DNA from: Bacilli bacterium
Lineage (GTDB): Bacteria > Bacillota_I > Bacilli_A > RFN20 > CAG-449
Assembly: GCA_900755065.1 (NCBI GenBank)
Contig: CAAEFC010000044.1
Coordinates: forward strand, 1-42,963
Length of the DNA: 42,963 nt
Direction of reading: 5' to 3'
In this document: positions 26,000-33,339 of the stretch, piece after piece
How the letters are laid out: each line of letters begins with the position of its first letter
How positions within the stretch are numbered: position 1 is the stretch's first letter
Program-made: the position numbers and the translations under genes
The notes under the pieces: generated by a model
Databases searched by the model: none
What the model was told of the DNA's origin: nothing
The model's input: only the letters and a program-made list of their open reading frames with translations

Positions 26000-26076
26000 T
26001 TCATTTCTCCTCGCTCTTTGCTTTCATTATAGATGAATCGGGAATAAAATCCCATTTTTTCCTTTCAGAAAAGAAT

Positions 26077-27123
26077 CTATTGCTTTTTCAACACCTTATC
26101 CGGGTATTTTTCGTAAATCCGGCGGTAGTACTCCGACCAGAGTTTGCTGACGTTCTCCACGCTGTAAAACTTCGCCAGTTTGACCGACTTTCCGACTGCC
26201 TCGCGATAAAAATCCGGATCGCTTTTCATCTTTTTCAGGATATCTTCAAATTCGTCGTTATTCGTTCCTTTGATGTAATCGTCGGTAAAAATCCGATCGT
26301 AGAGTTCCAGATCGCGGACCAGAAACGGCTTGTCGCAGTTGATGCACTCCAAAAGCGTCATCGGAAAGAGTTCCTGATAACTCGGTAGGAACAGCACGTC
26401 GCAGGCATTGTACAGATCGTTCATCTTTTCCCGATCGATGATGCCCAGAAAGCGCATGTTGGCCGGCGGATTCTCCATCATCTTCTTGATTTCATCGTAT
26501 CCGGCGGTGATCTTACCGAAAGTAAATCCGCCCGCCCAGACGAATTTCATATCCGGATTTTTTTCCGCGATCCGGATAAAGTCCTGAATCCCCTTCCTCG
26601 TCTGGGTTTGCCCCACGCCGAGAACGACGAATTCGTCCGGAGCAAGGTCATAGGATTTTCGGACCGCTTCCCTTTCCTCTTTCCCGATCGGGTGAAAACG
26701 CGTCTTGCTCACCACGTTGGGAATATAGGTGATCCTTTCGCGCGGAATGCCGATTTTGACCAATTCGTCGATGAAATACGGATTGACGACGATGATCTCG
26801 TCGGCCTTTCGGTAAAAGCGGAGAACGTAACTCCGGTAAGGGCCGAACAAAAATTTCGGCATTTTCAATGACCCGTCGTCGATTTCCGGAATAAAGTGAA
26901 CGTCGCAAACCCTTATCCGCTTCCGGTTCAACGCCAGATAATGCGTCGGATTGACCGTGTGGATATGCCGGATATCGTACCGGTTCCGATGGCGCCCGTT
27001 GACGGAAACTTCAAAATCGCCGAGATTCCGCACCATCTCCATCTGCTCGATGCAGGCGCTTCCGACGCCCTGTCCCTTGATGTCCAGCCCCTTCGCATAC
27101 ATGTTGATCCTGATTTTATTCAT
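26077..27123 (-). CDS. Family 4 glycosyltransferase, CpoA-like glycolipid synthase
   Basis: The 348-residue GT-B glycosyltransferase starts with KGLDIKGQGVGSACIEQ. It continues with VCDVHFIPEIDDGSLKMPKFL and the linker YIPNVVSKTRFHPI, and ends its donor domain with FLPSYQELFPMTLLECINCDKPF (the E-x7-E motif). The N-terminal pattern is that of CpoA-type enzymes of streptococci, which add a second sugar to glucosyl-diacylglycerol and so shape membrane glycolipids. The acceptor and sugar here are inferred, not shown. It overlaps the HAD gene by 4 bp (ATGA) and is the last gene of that operon. It is probably peripheral on the inner face of the membrane. Confidence 0.82.
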   Translation of the reverse strand: MNKIRINMYAKGLDIKGQGVGSACIEQMEMVRNLGDFEVSVNGRHRNRYDIRHIHTVNPTHYLALNRKRIRVCDVHFIPEIDDGSLKMPKFLFGPYRSYVLRFYRKADEIIVVNPYFIDELVKIGIPRERITYIPNVVSKTRFHPIGKEEREAVRKSYDLAPDEFVVLGVGQTQTRKGIQDFIRIAEKNPDMKFVWAGGFTFGKITAGYDEIKKMMENPPANMRFLGIIDREKMNDLYNACDVLFLPSYQELFPMTLLECINCDKPFLVRDLELYDRIFTDDYIKGTNNDEFEDILKKMKSDPDFYREAVGKSVKLAKFYSVENVSKLWSEYYRRIYEKYPDKVLKKQ

Positions 27124-27794
27124 CGCTGTATCTCCTTTGCCTCTTTCATTAAATCACGAAACGATTCGATATACAAGTCGCCGATCCGCCGTTTTTCCTT
27201 TTCGTCCTTGCAGGTTTTTTCATAGATCGCGCAGGTGAGAAATCCGCCCGAACGCGCGCTTTGAAGCGCCGTCAGAATATCTTCAATCACCAGAACGCGT
27301 GAAGGAGGGAGACCCCACTTTCCCGCGATATCCAGATAAATCTCCGGCGAACGCTTTCCTGAGGGATAACGCGTCGTGTCGACGATGTCCGAAAAGAATG
27401 CGGCGATGCCGTTTCGCTTTAAACACGGCTCGTAACAGTTCTTCTGCGCCGCCGTAGCGATGCCTAACGCGCACCCGCTTTTTTCGGCGAGCCGCAGAAA
27501 ATCTTCCGCGCCGTCTTTGAGAAGAAGTTCGTTCCGGTACAGGTCGACGACTTCATTCTCCCATTCGCGGACGATTTCTTCCGGCGCTTCTTCCAGATGA
27601 AATCGCTTCTTCGTGTACACGGCCGCTTTTTCAAAACCCAGATGCGCGATCGCAGAAGGATAATCCGGCGGCATCTTCAACTTTCTTTCGGAAAAAAACT
27701 TTTCGTCGACGCTCTGCCAGATTCCGCCCGAATCGATCAGCGTTCCGTCCAGATCGAAGATGATCCCGTCGAAGGAAAGCCCTCCGGCGATCAC
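27120..27794 (-). CDS. HAD-superfamily phosphatase/phosphomutase (beta-PGM-like)
   Basis: The 224-residue HAD hydrolase has motif I FDLDGTLIDS (nucleophile Asp14), a helical cap (about 25-90), motif II IATAAQ, motif III lysine in YPSGKRSPE, and motif IV VLVIEDILTALQSA. The GTG start at 27794 overlaps the upstream TGA (GTGA) and is preceded by GGAG seven bases away; upstream in-frame reading into the previous gene is spurious. It is closest in pattern to beta-phosphoglucomutase/phosphoglycolate phosphatase types; the substrate cannot be named. It sits in a coupled trio with a membrane protein and a glycolipid glycosyltransferase. Confidence 0.85.
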   Translation of the reverse strand: MIAGGLSFDGIIFDLDGTLIDSGGIWQSVDEKFFSERKLKMPPDYPSAIAHLGFEKAAVYTKKRFHLEEAPEEIVREWENEVVDLYRNELLLKDGAEDFLRLAEKSGCALGIATAAQKNCYEPCLKRNGIAAFFSDIVDTTRYPSGKRSPEIYLDIAGKWGLPPSRVLVIEDILTALQSARSGGFLTCAIYEKTCKDEKEKRRIGDLYIESFRDLMKEAKEIQR

Positions 27795-28645
27795 CGGTCT
27801 GCTCCGTTCCCGGGAAAAAGCCGCGCGACGCTTTCTTTTTCGTATCCCGGAATCCTTAACACGTAGTCCTGTTCCTTGTGCCGGATTTCGACGGAATAGA
27901 ATCCGCGAACGATCAACGCGTTCCGCGATGTCAGCGAAACGTTGTACTTGCGAAGTTCGCGCGGACTTTTGACCGCTTTGTGCCAGTTGACGAACGAGAG
28001 TTTGTCGTCGACGAAACGGACGCGGACGATTTCCGGAACGTCGAGCCGGATCAGTTCGTAATTGTCCGAAAAGAAAACCGCCTCTTCCTTCCGGAACGCG
28101 TAAAACTCGTAATTGACGTAATCGGTCCGCCGGGGCAATGCGTTCACGAGCGACGAACCTTTCTGCACCGCATGACGGACGAACACGTCCATCTGAAACG
28201 CGTCTTCGGGAATGTTCGTTTCCTCGCGCAATTGCTTTTCGAGGGCGCGCGCCTGTTCGTTCAGCGCTTGGAAACGATCGGAGGCGTAGATTTTCTTTAA
28301 ACTTTTCCGGCACAGAATCTGCGCGGTGAAAAAAGCCGCGCCGAACAGGAGAATGCCGGCTTCGACGAGAATTTTCCAGACGGTGCGCATTGCATACAGC
28401 GCGCTGTCTTCGTCGAGAAACAGAATGCAGAAGATCATCGCCGCCATGACGAAAAGAAAGCCGAGAATGCCGAATACGTTGTTCCAGCGCTGCCGGGGCG
28501 CGACCTTTTTGGCGACTTCTTCCTGATAGGCCTTGTCCAATGCCGCGAATTCTTCGGAATGCTGATTTCCGATCGTATCCGAAACGAATTCTTTATATCG
28601 GCTTTTGCTCACGTCGCCGACGTTGAGTTCTATAAAATCGATCAT
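27791..28645 (-). CDS. Two-helix membrane protein, unknown function
   Basis: The 284-residue product has a cytosolic N-terminal segment of about 60 residues, two adjacent membrane helices (FGILGFLFVMAAMIFCILFL and ILVEAGILLFGAAFFTAQIL, about 65-120), a charged helical region (about 125-165) and a C-terminal beta-rich domain of about 130 residues ending in GYEKESVARLF. The start at 28645 follows GGGAGAAAAAGCG; a longer start at 28684 lacks support. A possible promoter (TTATGA, 16 bp, TAAAAT) lies at 28687-28714. The next gene overlaps by 4 bp. I do not recognise the family; the C-terminal part has a PH-like strand pattern, which is only an impression. Confidence 0.7.
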   Translation of the reverse strand: MIDFIELNVGDVSKSRYKEFVSDTIGNQHSEEFAALDKAYQEEVAKKVAPRQRWNNVFGILGFLFVMAAMIFCILFLDEDSALYAMRTVWKILVEAGILLFGAAFFTAQILCRKSLKKIYASDRFQALNEQARALEKQLREETNIPEDAFQMDVFVRHAVQKGSSLVNALPRRTDYVNYEFYAFRKEEAVFFSDNYELIRLDVPEIVRVRFVDDKLSFVNWHKAVKSPRELRKYNVSLTSRNALIVRGFYSVEIRHKEQDYVLRIPGYEKESVARLFPGNGADR

Positions 28646-28746
28646 CGCTTTTTCTCCCTGCCGGGATTCTTCCAATCCCCGCACCTATTTTATCACGGTC
28701 CGGACGGTTCATAAAGCGAATGTCCCTTTAAAATCCCTTTTTCTCT

Positions 28747-29553
28747 CTATTTCGCCAGACGATCGAGGAGAAAATGCGTCTTTTTGTACAAAAGGAAGGT
28801 CAGCGCCGCGACCAGCACATAGCGGAACAGATTGAACGGCAGAACGCCGATGAAAATGTACACCCACATGAAATTCGACTCGGTTACGGTGAAGTTCGGA
28901 ATGTAGTTCATCATGCCCACCAGCGCCGACAGCGGAAAATTCGCCAGATGAATATAAGCCGGAATCAGAACGAGCCAGTTGACGAACATCGCCAGAACCG
29001 TACTGGAAAGCACGCCGATCAGCGTTCCGATCAACGCCCCTTTGATGTCGCGTTTCCTTCCGTAGATCGCCGAAGAAATCCACACCAGCGTGATGCCCAG
29101 AACCAGATCGCCCAGTTCGCCGACGCCGGCCGTGATCGTCGCCGGGAGTTTCACGATGAAACGGATCAGAATGACCAGACACCCCGCGTAAGGACCGTAG
29201 GCGAATCCGGTGATTAGCGCCGGAATCTCGGAAACCTGCACATCGAGCCAAGGCGGAAAAAACGGCAAATTGAACTTGACGAAATAGTATAAAACGACGG
29301 TGATCGACGACTGAACTGCGATCAACGTCATCTGCCTGACGTTGAGTTTTTTCGTCGAACGGCTCGTCGCCGAATAGGCGAAAAACAAGCCGACCAGCAG
29401 AATCGCCGCGCCGGAAATGTTGCACAGATAGTTCCACGCTTTCTGCCACGAATCGCCTAAAAAGTAAGCGAGCAAGATCAAAGCCGTTCCCAGAACGACC
29501 AAGAGTGCCGATAAGGCGATCTTGTAACTCCTTCTAAACTTAGAATTTTCCAT
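28747..29553 (-). CDS. ribU: RibU-like riboflavin ECF transporter S component
   Basis: The 268-residue integral membrane protein is the substrate-binding subunit of an energy-coupling-factor transporter. The conserved RibU core is visible: FNLPFFPPWLDVQVSEIPALITGFAYGP, then TAGVGELGDLVLG, with six helices. The first 75 residues add two more hydrophobic segments and make it longer than the usual 190-200 residues. The assignment is reinforced by an FMN riboswitch in its leader (29617-29728). GGAGGAGG precedes the ATG but is partly sequestered by the leader. The ATPase/EcfT module is not in the window and is expected elsewhere. Confidence 0.9.
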   Translation of the reverse strand: MENSKFRRSYKIALSALLVVLGTALILLAYFLGDSWQKAWNYLCNISGAAILLVGLFFAYSATSRSTKKLNVRQMTLIAVQSSITVVLYYFVKFNLPFFPPWLDVQVSEIPALITGFAYGPYAGCLVILIRFIVKLPATITAGVGELGDLVLGITLVWISSAIYGRKRDIKGALIGTLIGVLSSTVLAMFVNWLVLIPAYIHLANFPLSALVGMMNYIPNFTVTESNFMWVYIFIGVLPFNLFRYVLVAALTFLLYKKTHFLLDRLAK

Positions 29554-29555
29554 TT

Positions 29556-29589
29556 TGAACCTCCTCCAACAAAAAAATTCCGAAGTTCA
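29556..29589 (-). promoter_or_regulatory. Shine-Dalgarno sequestering hairpin of ribU (FMN expression platform)
   Basis: TGAACTTC (29589-29582) can pair over all eight positions, with one G-U, with GAGGTTCA (29563-29556), which contains half of the ribU ribosome site. This would block translation, so the riboswitch probably acts on translation. A U7 run lies in the loop but no stable stem precedes it, which argues against a terminator. Confidence 0.5.
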
Positions 29590-29616
29590 GGACGAATAAT
29601 TATAAAATGCTTATAA

Positions 29617-29728
29617 TTGTTCTTCTTTCATCCAGCCTTTACTGTCGCCACTTGAATCGCACAAGTTCTGCATCGCTGCTCGCGGGGTTTACCGCCGGGA
29701 AGGAATTTCACCTGACCCTGAAAAACAA
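29617..29728 (-). promoter_or_regulatory. FMN riboswitch (RFN element)
   Basis: On the minus strand the aptamer shows the FMN core: TCAGGTGAAATTCC, CCCGGCGGTAAA, CCCGCGAGC, AAGTGGCGACAGTAAAG and CTGGATG in order. The closing helix pairs TTGTTTTTC (29728-29720) with GAAGAACAA (29625-29617), with one G-U. FMN binding should shut off ribU, limiting riboflavin uptake. A strong promoter lies 19 bp upstream. Confidence 0.96.
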
Positions 29729-29746
29729 GTATTCTTGTTCTCTTCC

Positions 29747-29775
29747 ATTCTATCGATTCGTAGAGGCTATGTCAA
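29747..29775 (-). promoter_or_regulatory. Promoter of the FMN riboswitch-ribU unit
   Basis: On the minus strand: consensus TTGACA (29770-29775), 17-bp spacer, TAGAAT (29747-29752) preceded by CGA. Confidence 0.8.
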
Positions 29776-29948
29776 ATCAAATCGACGATTCCTTCGAATA
29801 AAGCCGTTACGGACAAAAGAAAAGGCGTAAGACCGGATTGCTCCTTCTTTCTCCTTCAATGAGAAATGAAATGATCCTTCATTTACCGTGAAAAAATTTC
29901 CTTTCCACAATCGCTTTCACAAAGACTATCCTTGGCGTCGGTTACCTT
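29776..29948. other. Intergenic stretch without recognised gene
   Basis: This lies between the ribU promoter and the 86-residue orphan gene. There is a weak AAATGA/TCATTT hairpin near 29863-29884 without a clear U tract, so the end of the orphan gene's transcript is uncertain. No ORF or other site is supported. Confidence 0.45.
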
Positions 29949-30209
29949 CTAATGGCTCTGAAAACCCGAAAAAACTTCGCAATACTTTTGATAGGCTTCT
30001 GTCGGAAGACGCCCTTCGCTGATCGCTCTTGCTTCGTCTTCGCTGATTTCTCTATACCAAAAATCGTGAAGAAACTGCGAAAACGATACTCGGCAGGTCT
30101 CCCATTGCCCCGATTCTTTGTTGTACGTTTGGAAAAAATCATAGAAATCCCCGTACGCAAACAGCGTTTCTTCTGCCAGGTAATACGTCAATTTTTTAGA
30201 TTCTTCCAT
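29949..30209 (-). CDS. Small acidic hypothetical protein (86 aa)
   Basis: The 86-residue product is soluble and rich in aromatic residues and Glu (YYLAEETLFAYGDFYDFFQTYN, then FLHDFWYREISEDEARAISEG). It has no signal peptide, membrane segment or known motif. Start 30209 follows AGAGGTGA; a start seven codons upstream (ATG at 30230) with GTGAGG ahead of it is almost as good. It has a strong promoter of its own (30275-30302) and stands alone between two riboswitch-controlled transport genes. I do not recognise the family and assign no function. Confidence 0.6.
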   Translation of the reverse strand: MEESKKLTYYLAEETLFAYGDFYDFFQTYNKESGQWETCRVSFSQFLHDFWYREISEDEARAISEGRLPTEAYQKYCEVFSGFQSH

Positions 30210-30274
30210 ATTTTCACCTCTGCTCATAAACGCCTCACCACTTTGCATTGGTTATCGCAGTCGTTTATGCCATT

Positions 30275-30302
30275 ATTGTAGCAGAATTGTGCGCAAAGTC
30301 AA
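30275..30302 (-). promoter_or_regulatory. Promoter of the 86-residue orphan gene
   Basis: On the minus strand: TTGACT (30297-30302), 16-bp spacer, TACAAT (30275-30280) preceded by TGC, an extended -10. This supports the small gene as real. Confidence 0.7.
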
Positions 30303-30392
30303 GATTCGTTCCCGTCAAACAGAATGAAGATAAATGTTCAAATAACTTTTGATTTTCTGAAAATTGCCGATCGATGAAAGGAAAACGAGGAC

Positions 30393-30418
30393 AAAAAAAC
30401 GAGACATGCATCTCGTTT
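30393..30418 (-). terminator. Rho-independent terminator of the P-type ATPase gene
   Basis: AACGAGA/TCTCGTT with loop CATGCA is followed by seven U residues on the minus strand (A tract 30393-30399). Confidence 0.9.
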
Positions 30419-30429
30419 TCCTGCTCCGC

Positions 30430-33090
30430 TTACTTTTTTGATCTCTTTCGATCGATGATTCTGGCGATTCCCTTGTAGATTTCGTAAACGACGAGAACGC
30501 AAAGGCTCAGGCCGATCGCGATGAAAAATGCGCGGACATCGAGTTTCTGAAACTTGAACATCGTATTGATGCCGGGAATGTAGATGATACCGACGCTTAA
30601 AACCAAAGCCAGCACACCTGCGCCGATCAGATAGACGTTGTTTTTCCGGAGGCGGAAAAGCGATTCTCTCTGACTCCGCATATTGAAACAATGCACGATC
30701 TCGCACATCGACAGCGTCAGGAATGCCATCGTCATTCCCTCATAAGAAACTCCCTGCACGCCGAATTGACCGCTTTCGAGATAATGACCGATCAGATAGG
30801 AGAGCAAGGTGATGCCGCCGATGAGAAGACCGCCGAAAGCGATGTCGATTCCCGAACCGTGAGCGAAGACGCTTTCGTTTTCTTCCCGCGGTTTCCGCTT
30901 CATCAGATCCTTTTCGCCCTGTTCCAGCCCCAATGCCAGCGCCGGCAAGGAGTCGGTGATCAGGTTAATCCAAAGCAAATGCGTCGGTTCGAGCAAGGTA
31001 AATCCCGACAAAGTGGCGATCAGAATGGCGATGACTTCCGCCAGATTGGACGAAAGCAGAAAGCGAATGGCTTTCTGAATATTGTCGTAAATCTTTCTTC
31101 CCTCTTCGACCGCCGCGGTGATCGTGGCGAAATTGTCGTCGGAAAGAACCATATCGGCGACGCTTTTGGTCACTTCGGTTCCGGTAATTCCCATGCCAAT
31201 GCCGATATCCGCCGACTTGATGCTCGGCGCATCGTTGACGCCGTCTCCGGTCATGGCGACGATCTGCCCCTTTTTCTTCCACGCCCGGACCACTTTGGTC
31301 TTGTGTTCCGGCTGAACTCGCGCGTAAATCGCGTATTTCTCGACCCGGTTTTCAAATTCTTCGTCGGTAAGCGCGTCCAGTTGTTTGCCCGTGATCGCCT
31401 CTTCTCCGGAAGAGAGAAGTCCGAGTTCTTTTCCGATCGCTCTTGCCGTGTCGACGTGATCGCCGGTAATCATGATCACCCGGATTCCGGCTTCCCGGCA
31501 TCGCGAAACGGCTTCTTTGACTTCCGGACGGATCGGATCGATCATTCCCGCCATGCCGACGAAAATCAGATTCGCTTCTTCCGGTTCGGCAGAATCGCAT
31601 TCTTTATAGGCACCCGCGAGAACGCGAAGCGCGCGAGAAGCGAAATCCGCATTGACCCGGAGGATCTTTTCCTTGATTTCCTCCGTCAGCGCGACGATCT
31701 TTCCCTCTTCGTCCAGGAAAGACGAACAGCAGTCCAGAAGGCAATCCAACGCCCCCTTGGTATACTGCACGTAGCCTTTTTCGGATCGATGTACCGTCGA
31801 CATCCTCTTTCTCAGCGAGTCAAAAGGAAGTTCGCCGACGCGCGGCATCGTCAGAGCCAGTTGCCCCTTGTCGACGCCGTTTTTCAAAGCGTATTCCACC
31901 AAAGCCGTTTCCGTCGGTTCTCCCGAAACATTGCCGTCTGCGCCGATTTCCGCGTCGTTGCAAAGGCAAAGGATCCGGTTCAGCAGTTCGGGATCGTGGC
32001 CGTAAATGTCGACGACCGTCATCTTGTTCATCGTCAGCGTCCCGGTTTTGTCGGTGCAGATGATCTTCGTGCAACCCAGCGTTTCCACGGCAGTGAGTTT
32101 CTTCACGATCGCGTTTTTCTTGCTCATTCGGCTGACGCCCAGAGACAGGACGATCGTAACGACGCTGACGAGTCCTTCCGGAATCGAAGCGACGGCGAGC
32201 GAGACGGCGACCATAAACGAATCGAGAACCGAGTCGAAAGTCAACGCATTTCCGATCAGTCCGCGAATCACCCCGATCAGAAAGATCGCCGCGCAGATGA
32301 TCAGAACGAGATAGGTCAGAATCTTGGAAAGTTCGTTCAGTTTCTTCTGCAAAGGCGTGATTTCTTTTTCGTCCTCGGACAACACTTCGGCGATTTTACC
32401 CATTTCCGTTTTCATGCCGATCGCGGTGACGATCATCTTCCCACGACCGTAGACTACTGGCGTTCCCATATACGCCATATTCTTTCTTTCCGCCAGAGGA
32501 ACGTCCGTTTCTTCGATGATTTCCGCGTTTTTTTCCGACGGAACGGATTCGCCCGTCAGCATCGCCTCGTCGATTTTCAACGCAACCGCCTCGATGATTC
32601 TTCCGTCCGCGGGGACGATGTTCCCGGCTTCGAGCAGAACCAGATCGCCGGGAACCAGATTCTTTTCGTCGACGATTTCGATCTTCCCTCCGCGAAGAAC
32701 CCGACAGGAAGAAACCGTCATCGCTTTCAGCGCGTCGAGCGACTTTTCCGCTTTCGCCTCCTGAACCACGCCGAGAATGCCGTTGAGCAGAACGACGAAG
32801 ACGATGATGAATACGTCGACGAATTCGCTTACGGCAAAGGACTCGCCCGAAGTGAGAATCGTGTACAACGACGTTCCCGCGCTGATCAGCGCGGTGGCGA
32901 TCAGAACCAGATTCATCGGGTTGACGATTTGTTCAAAAAACTTTCTGATCAGCGGCGTCTTCTTCTTTTCCGCCAGTTTGTTTTCCCCGACTTCTTTCCG
33001 GACTTCTTCGTATTTTTCTTCGCTCAACCCTTCAAATCCGGTCGAAAGGCTTTCAAATAATTCCGTTTCGCTTTGATTGTACGCGTGCAT
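30430..33090 (-). CDS. P2-type cation ATPase, probable Mn2+/Ca2+ exporter
   Basis: The 886-residue ATPase has the full P2 architecture: N-terminal cation ATPase domain, actuator TGES (179-182), phosphorylation site DKTGT (Asp347), hinge TGDGVNDAPS and ten membrane helices. Transport-site motifs PEGL (304-307, helix 4) and NLITDSLPALALGLE (helix 6) are of the SERCA/PMCA Ca2+ type. Control by a yybP-ykoY Mn2+ riboswitch (33136-33234) suggests that Mn2+ is a physiological substrate, as for Lactococcus YoaB and pneumococcal MgtA; Ca2+ transport remains possible. The start at 33090 follows GGAGG, and upstream in-frame Mets lie in the leader. It ends at a strong terminator. Confidence 0.93.
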   Translation of the reverse strand: MHAYNQSETELFESLSTGFEGLSEEKYEEVRKEVGENKLAEKKKTPLIRKFFEQIVNPMNLVLIATALISAGTSLYTILTSGESFAVSEFVDVFIIVFVVLLNGILGVVQEAKAEKSLDALKAMTVSSCRVLRGGKIEIVDEKNLVPGDLVLLEAGNIVPADGRIIEAVALKIDEAMLTGESVPSEKNAEIIEETDVPLAERKNMAYMGTPVVYGRGKMIVTAIGMKTEMGKIAEVLSEDEKEITPLQKKLNELSKILTYLVLIICAAIFLIGVIRGLIGNALTFDSVLDSFMVAVSLAVASIPEGLVSVVTIVLSLGVSRMSKKNAIVKKLTAVETLGCTKIICTDKTGTLTMNKMTVVDIYGHDPELLNRILCLCNDAEIGADGNVSGEPTETALVEYALKNGVDKGQLALTMPRVGELPFDSLRKRMSTVHRSEKGYVQYTKGALDCLLDCCSSFLDEEGKIVALTEEIKEKILRVNADFASRALRVLAGAYKECDSAEPEEANLIFVGMAGMIDPIRPEVKEAVSRCREAGIRVIMITGDHVDTARAIGKELGLLSSGEEAITGKQLDALTDEEFENRVEKYAIYARVQPEHKTKVVRAWKKKGQIVAMTGDGVNDAPSIKSADIGIGMGITGTEVTKSVADMVLSDDNFATITAAVEEGRKIYDNIQKAIRFLLSSNLAEVIAILIATLSGFTLLEPTHLLWINLITDSLPALALGLEQGEKDLMKRKPREENESVFAHGSGIDIAFGGLLIGGITLLSYLIGHYLESGQFGVQGVSYEGMTMAFLTLSMCEIVHCFNMRSQRESLFRLRKNNVYLIGAGVLALVLSVGIIYIPGINTMFKFQKLDVRAFFIAIGLSLCVLVVYEIYKGIARIIDRKRSKK

Positions 33091-33111
33091 GATTTTTTCC
33101 TCCGTCATCAT

Positions 33112-33144
33112 AAAATAAAAGACTCCTCCGTTAAGGTAGAAGTC
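33112..33144 (-). terminator. Conditional terminator of the yybP-ykoY riboswitch
   Basis: GACTTCT-a-CC pairs with GGAGGAGTC (33121-33144; one G-U, one bulge) and is followed by TTTTATTTT. Its 5' arm contains CTTCTAC, the 3' strand of the aptamer's closing helix, so aptamer and terminator exclude each other. Ligand binding should therefore turn transcription on. Confidence 0.8.
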
Positions 33145-33234
33145 TTGCACTTTCGGGAAATTTGGACTAACCGGAGATTGCTCTCGAGTTGACGACTAGT
33201 CGGACCACATTTTGTGGCGGCTACTCCCTTCTAC
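33136..33234 (-). promoter_or_regulatory. yybP-ykoY (Mn2+) riboswitch
   Basis: The minus-strand leader contains GAAGGGAGTAGC, then GTCGTCAACTCGAGAG and CAATCTCCGG, and closes with GCAAGACTTCTACC, the conserved order of the yybP-ykoY motif. The closing helix GTAGAAG (33234-33228)/CTTCTAC (33142-33136) is perfect. Known members sense Mn2+ and switch on exporters. It sits directly before the P-type ATPase gene. Confidence 0.93.
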
Positions 33235-33277
33235 ATTCGATTGTCTTATCCTATTCTATTCGGGAACAGGATTATTT

Positions 33278-33313
33278 TTACCCGCCGGGTGGCGAGTAAG
33301 AAAATCTTACCGC
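33278..33313. repeat. Two overlapping inverted repeats, function unclear
   Basis: TTACCCGCC/GGCGAGTAA (33278-33299, loop GGGT) and GCGaGTAAGA/TCTTACCGC (33292-33313) share the segment GCGAGTAA, so only one hairpin can form at a time. They lie between the aminopeptidase stop and the Mn2+ riboswitch. Neither is followed by a U tract on either strand, so they are not ordinary terminators. Confidence 0.4.
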
Positions 33314-33339
33314 AAAAAGAACCGCGAGTAAAGCGTTTT

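Noticed and set aside
27120..28313. 397-residue version of the HAD protein
   Set aside because: The N-terminal 173 residues are read out of frame through the upstream membrane protein gene; the GTG at 27794 overlapping that gene's stop is the proper start.
29607..29801. 64-residue plus-strand ORF upstream of ribU
   Set aside because: It lies over the FMN aptamer and its promoter on the other strand; conservation there is RNA, not protein.
30691..33060. 789-residue ORF on the plus strand opposite the P-type ATPase
   Set aside because: It is a shadow of the ATPase gene with biased composition and no ribosome site.
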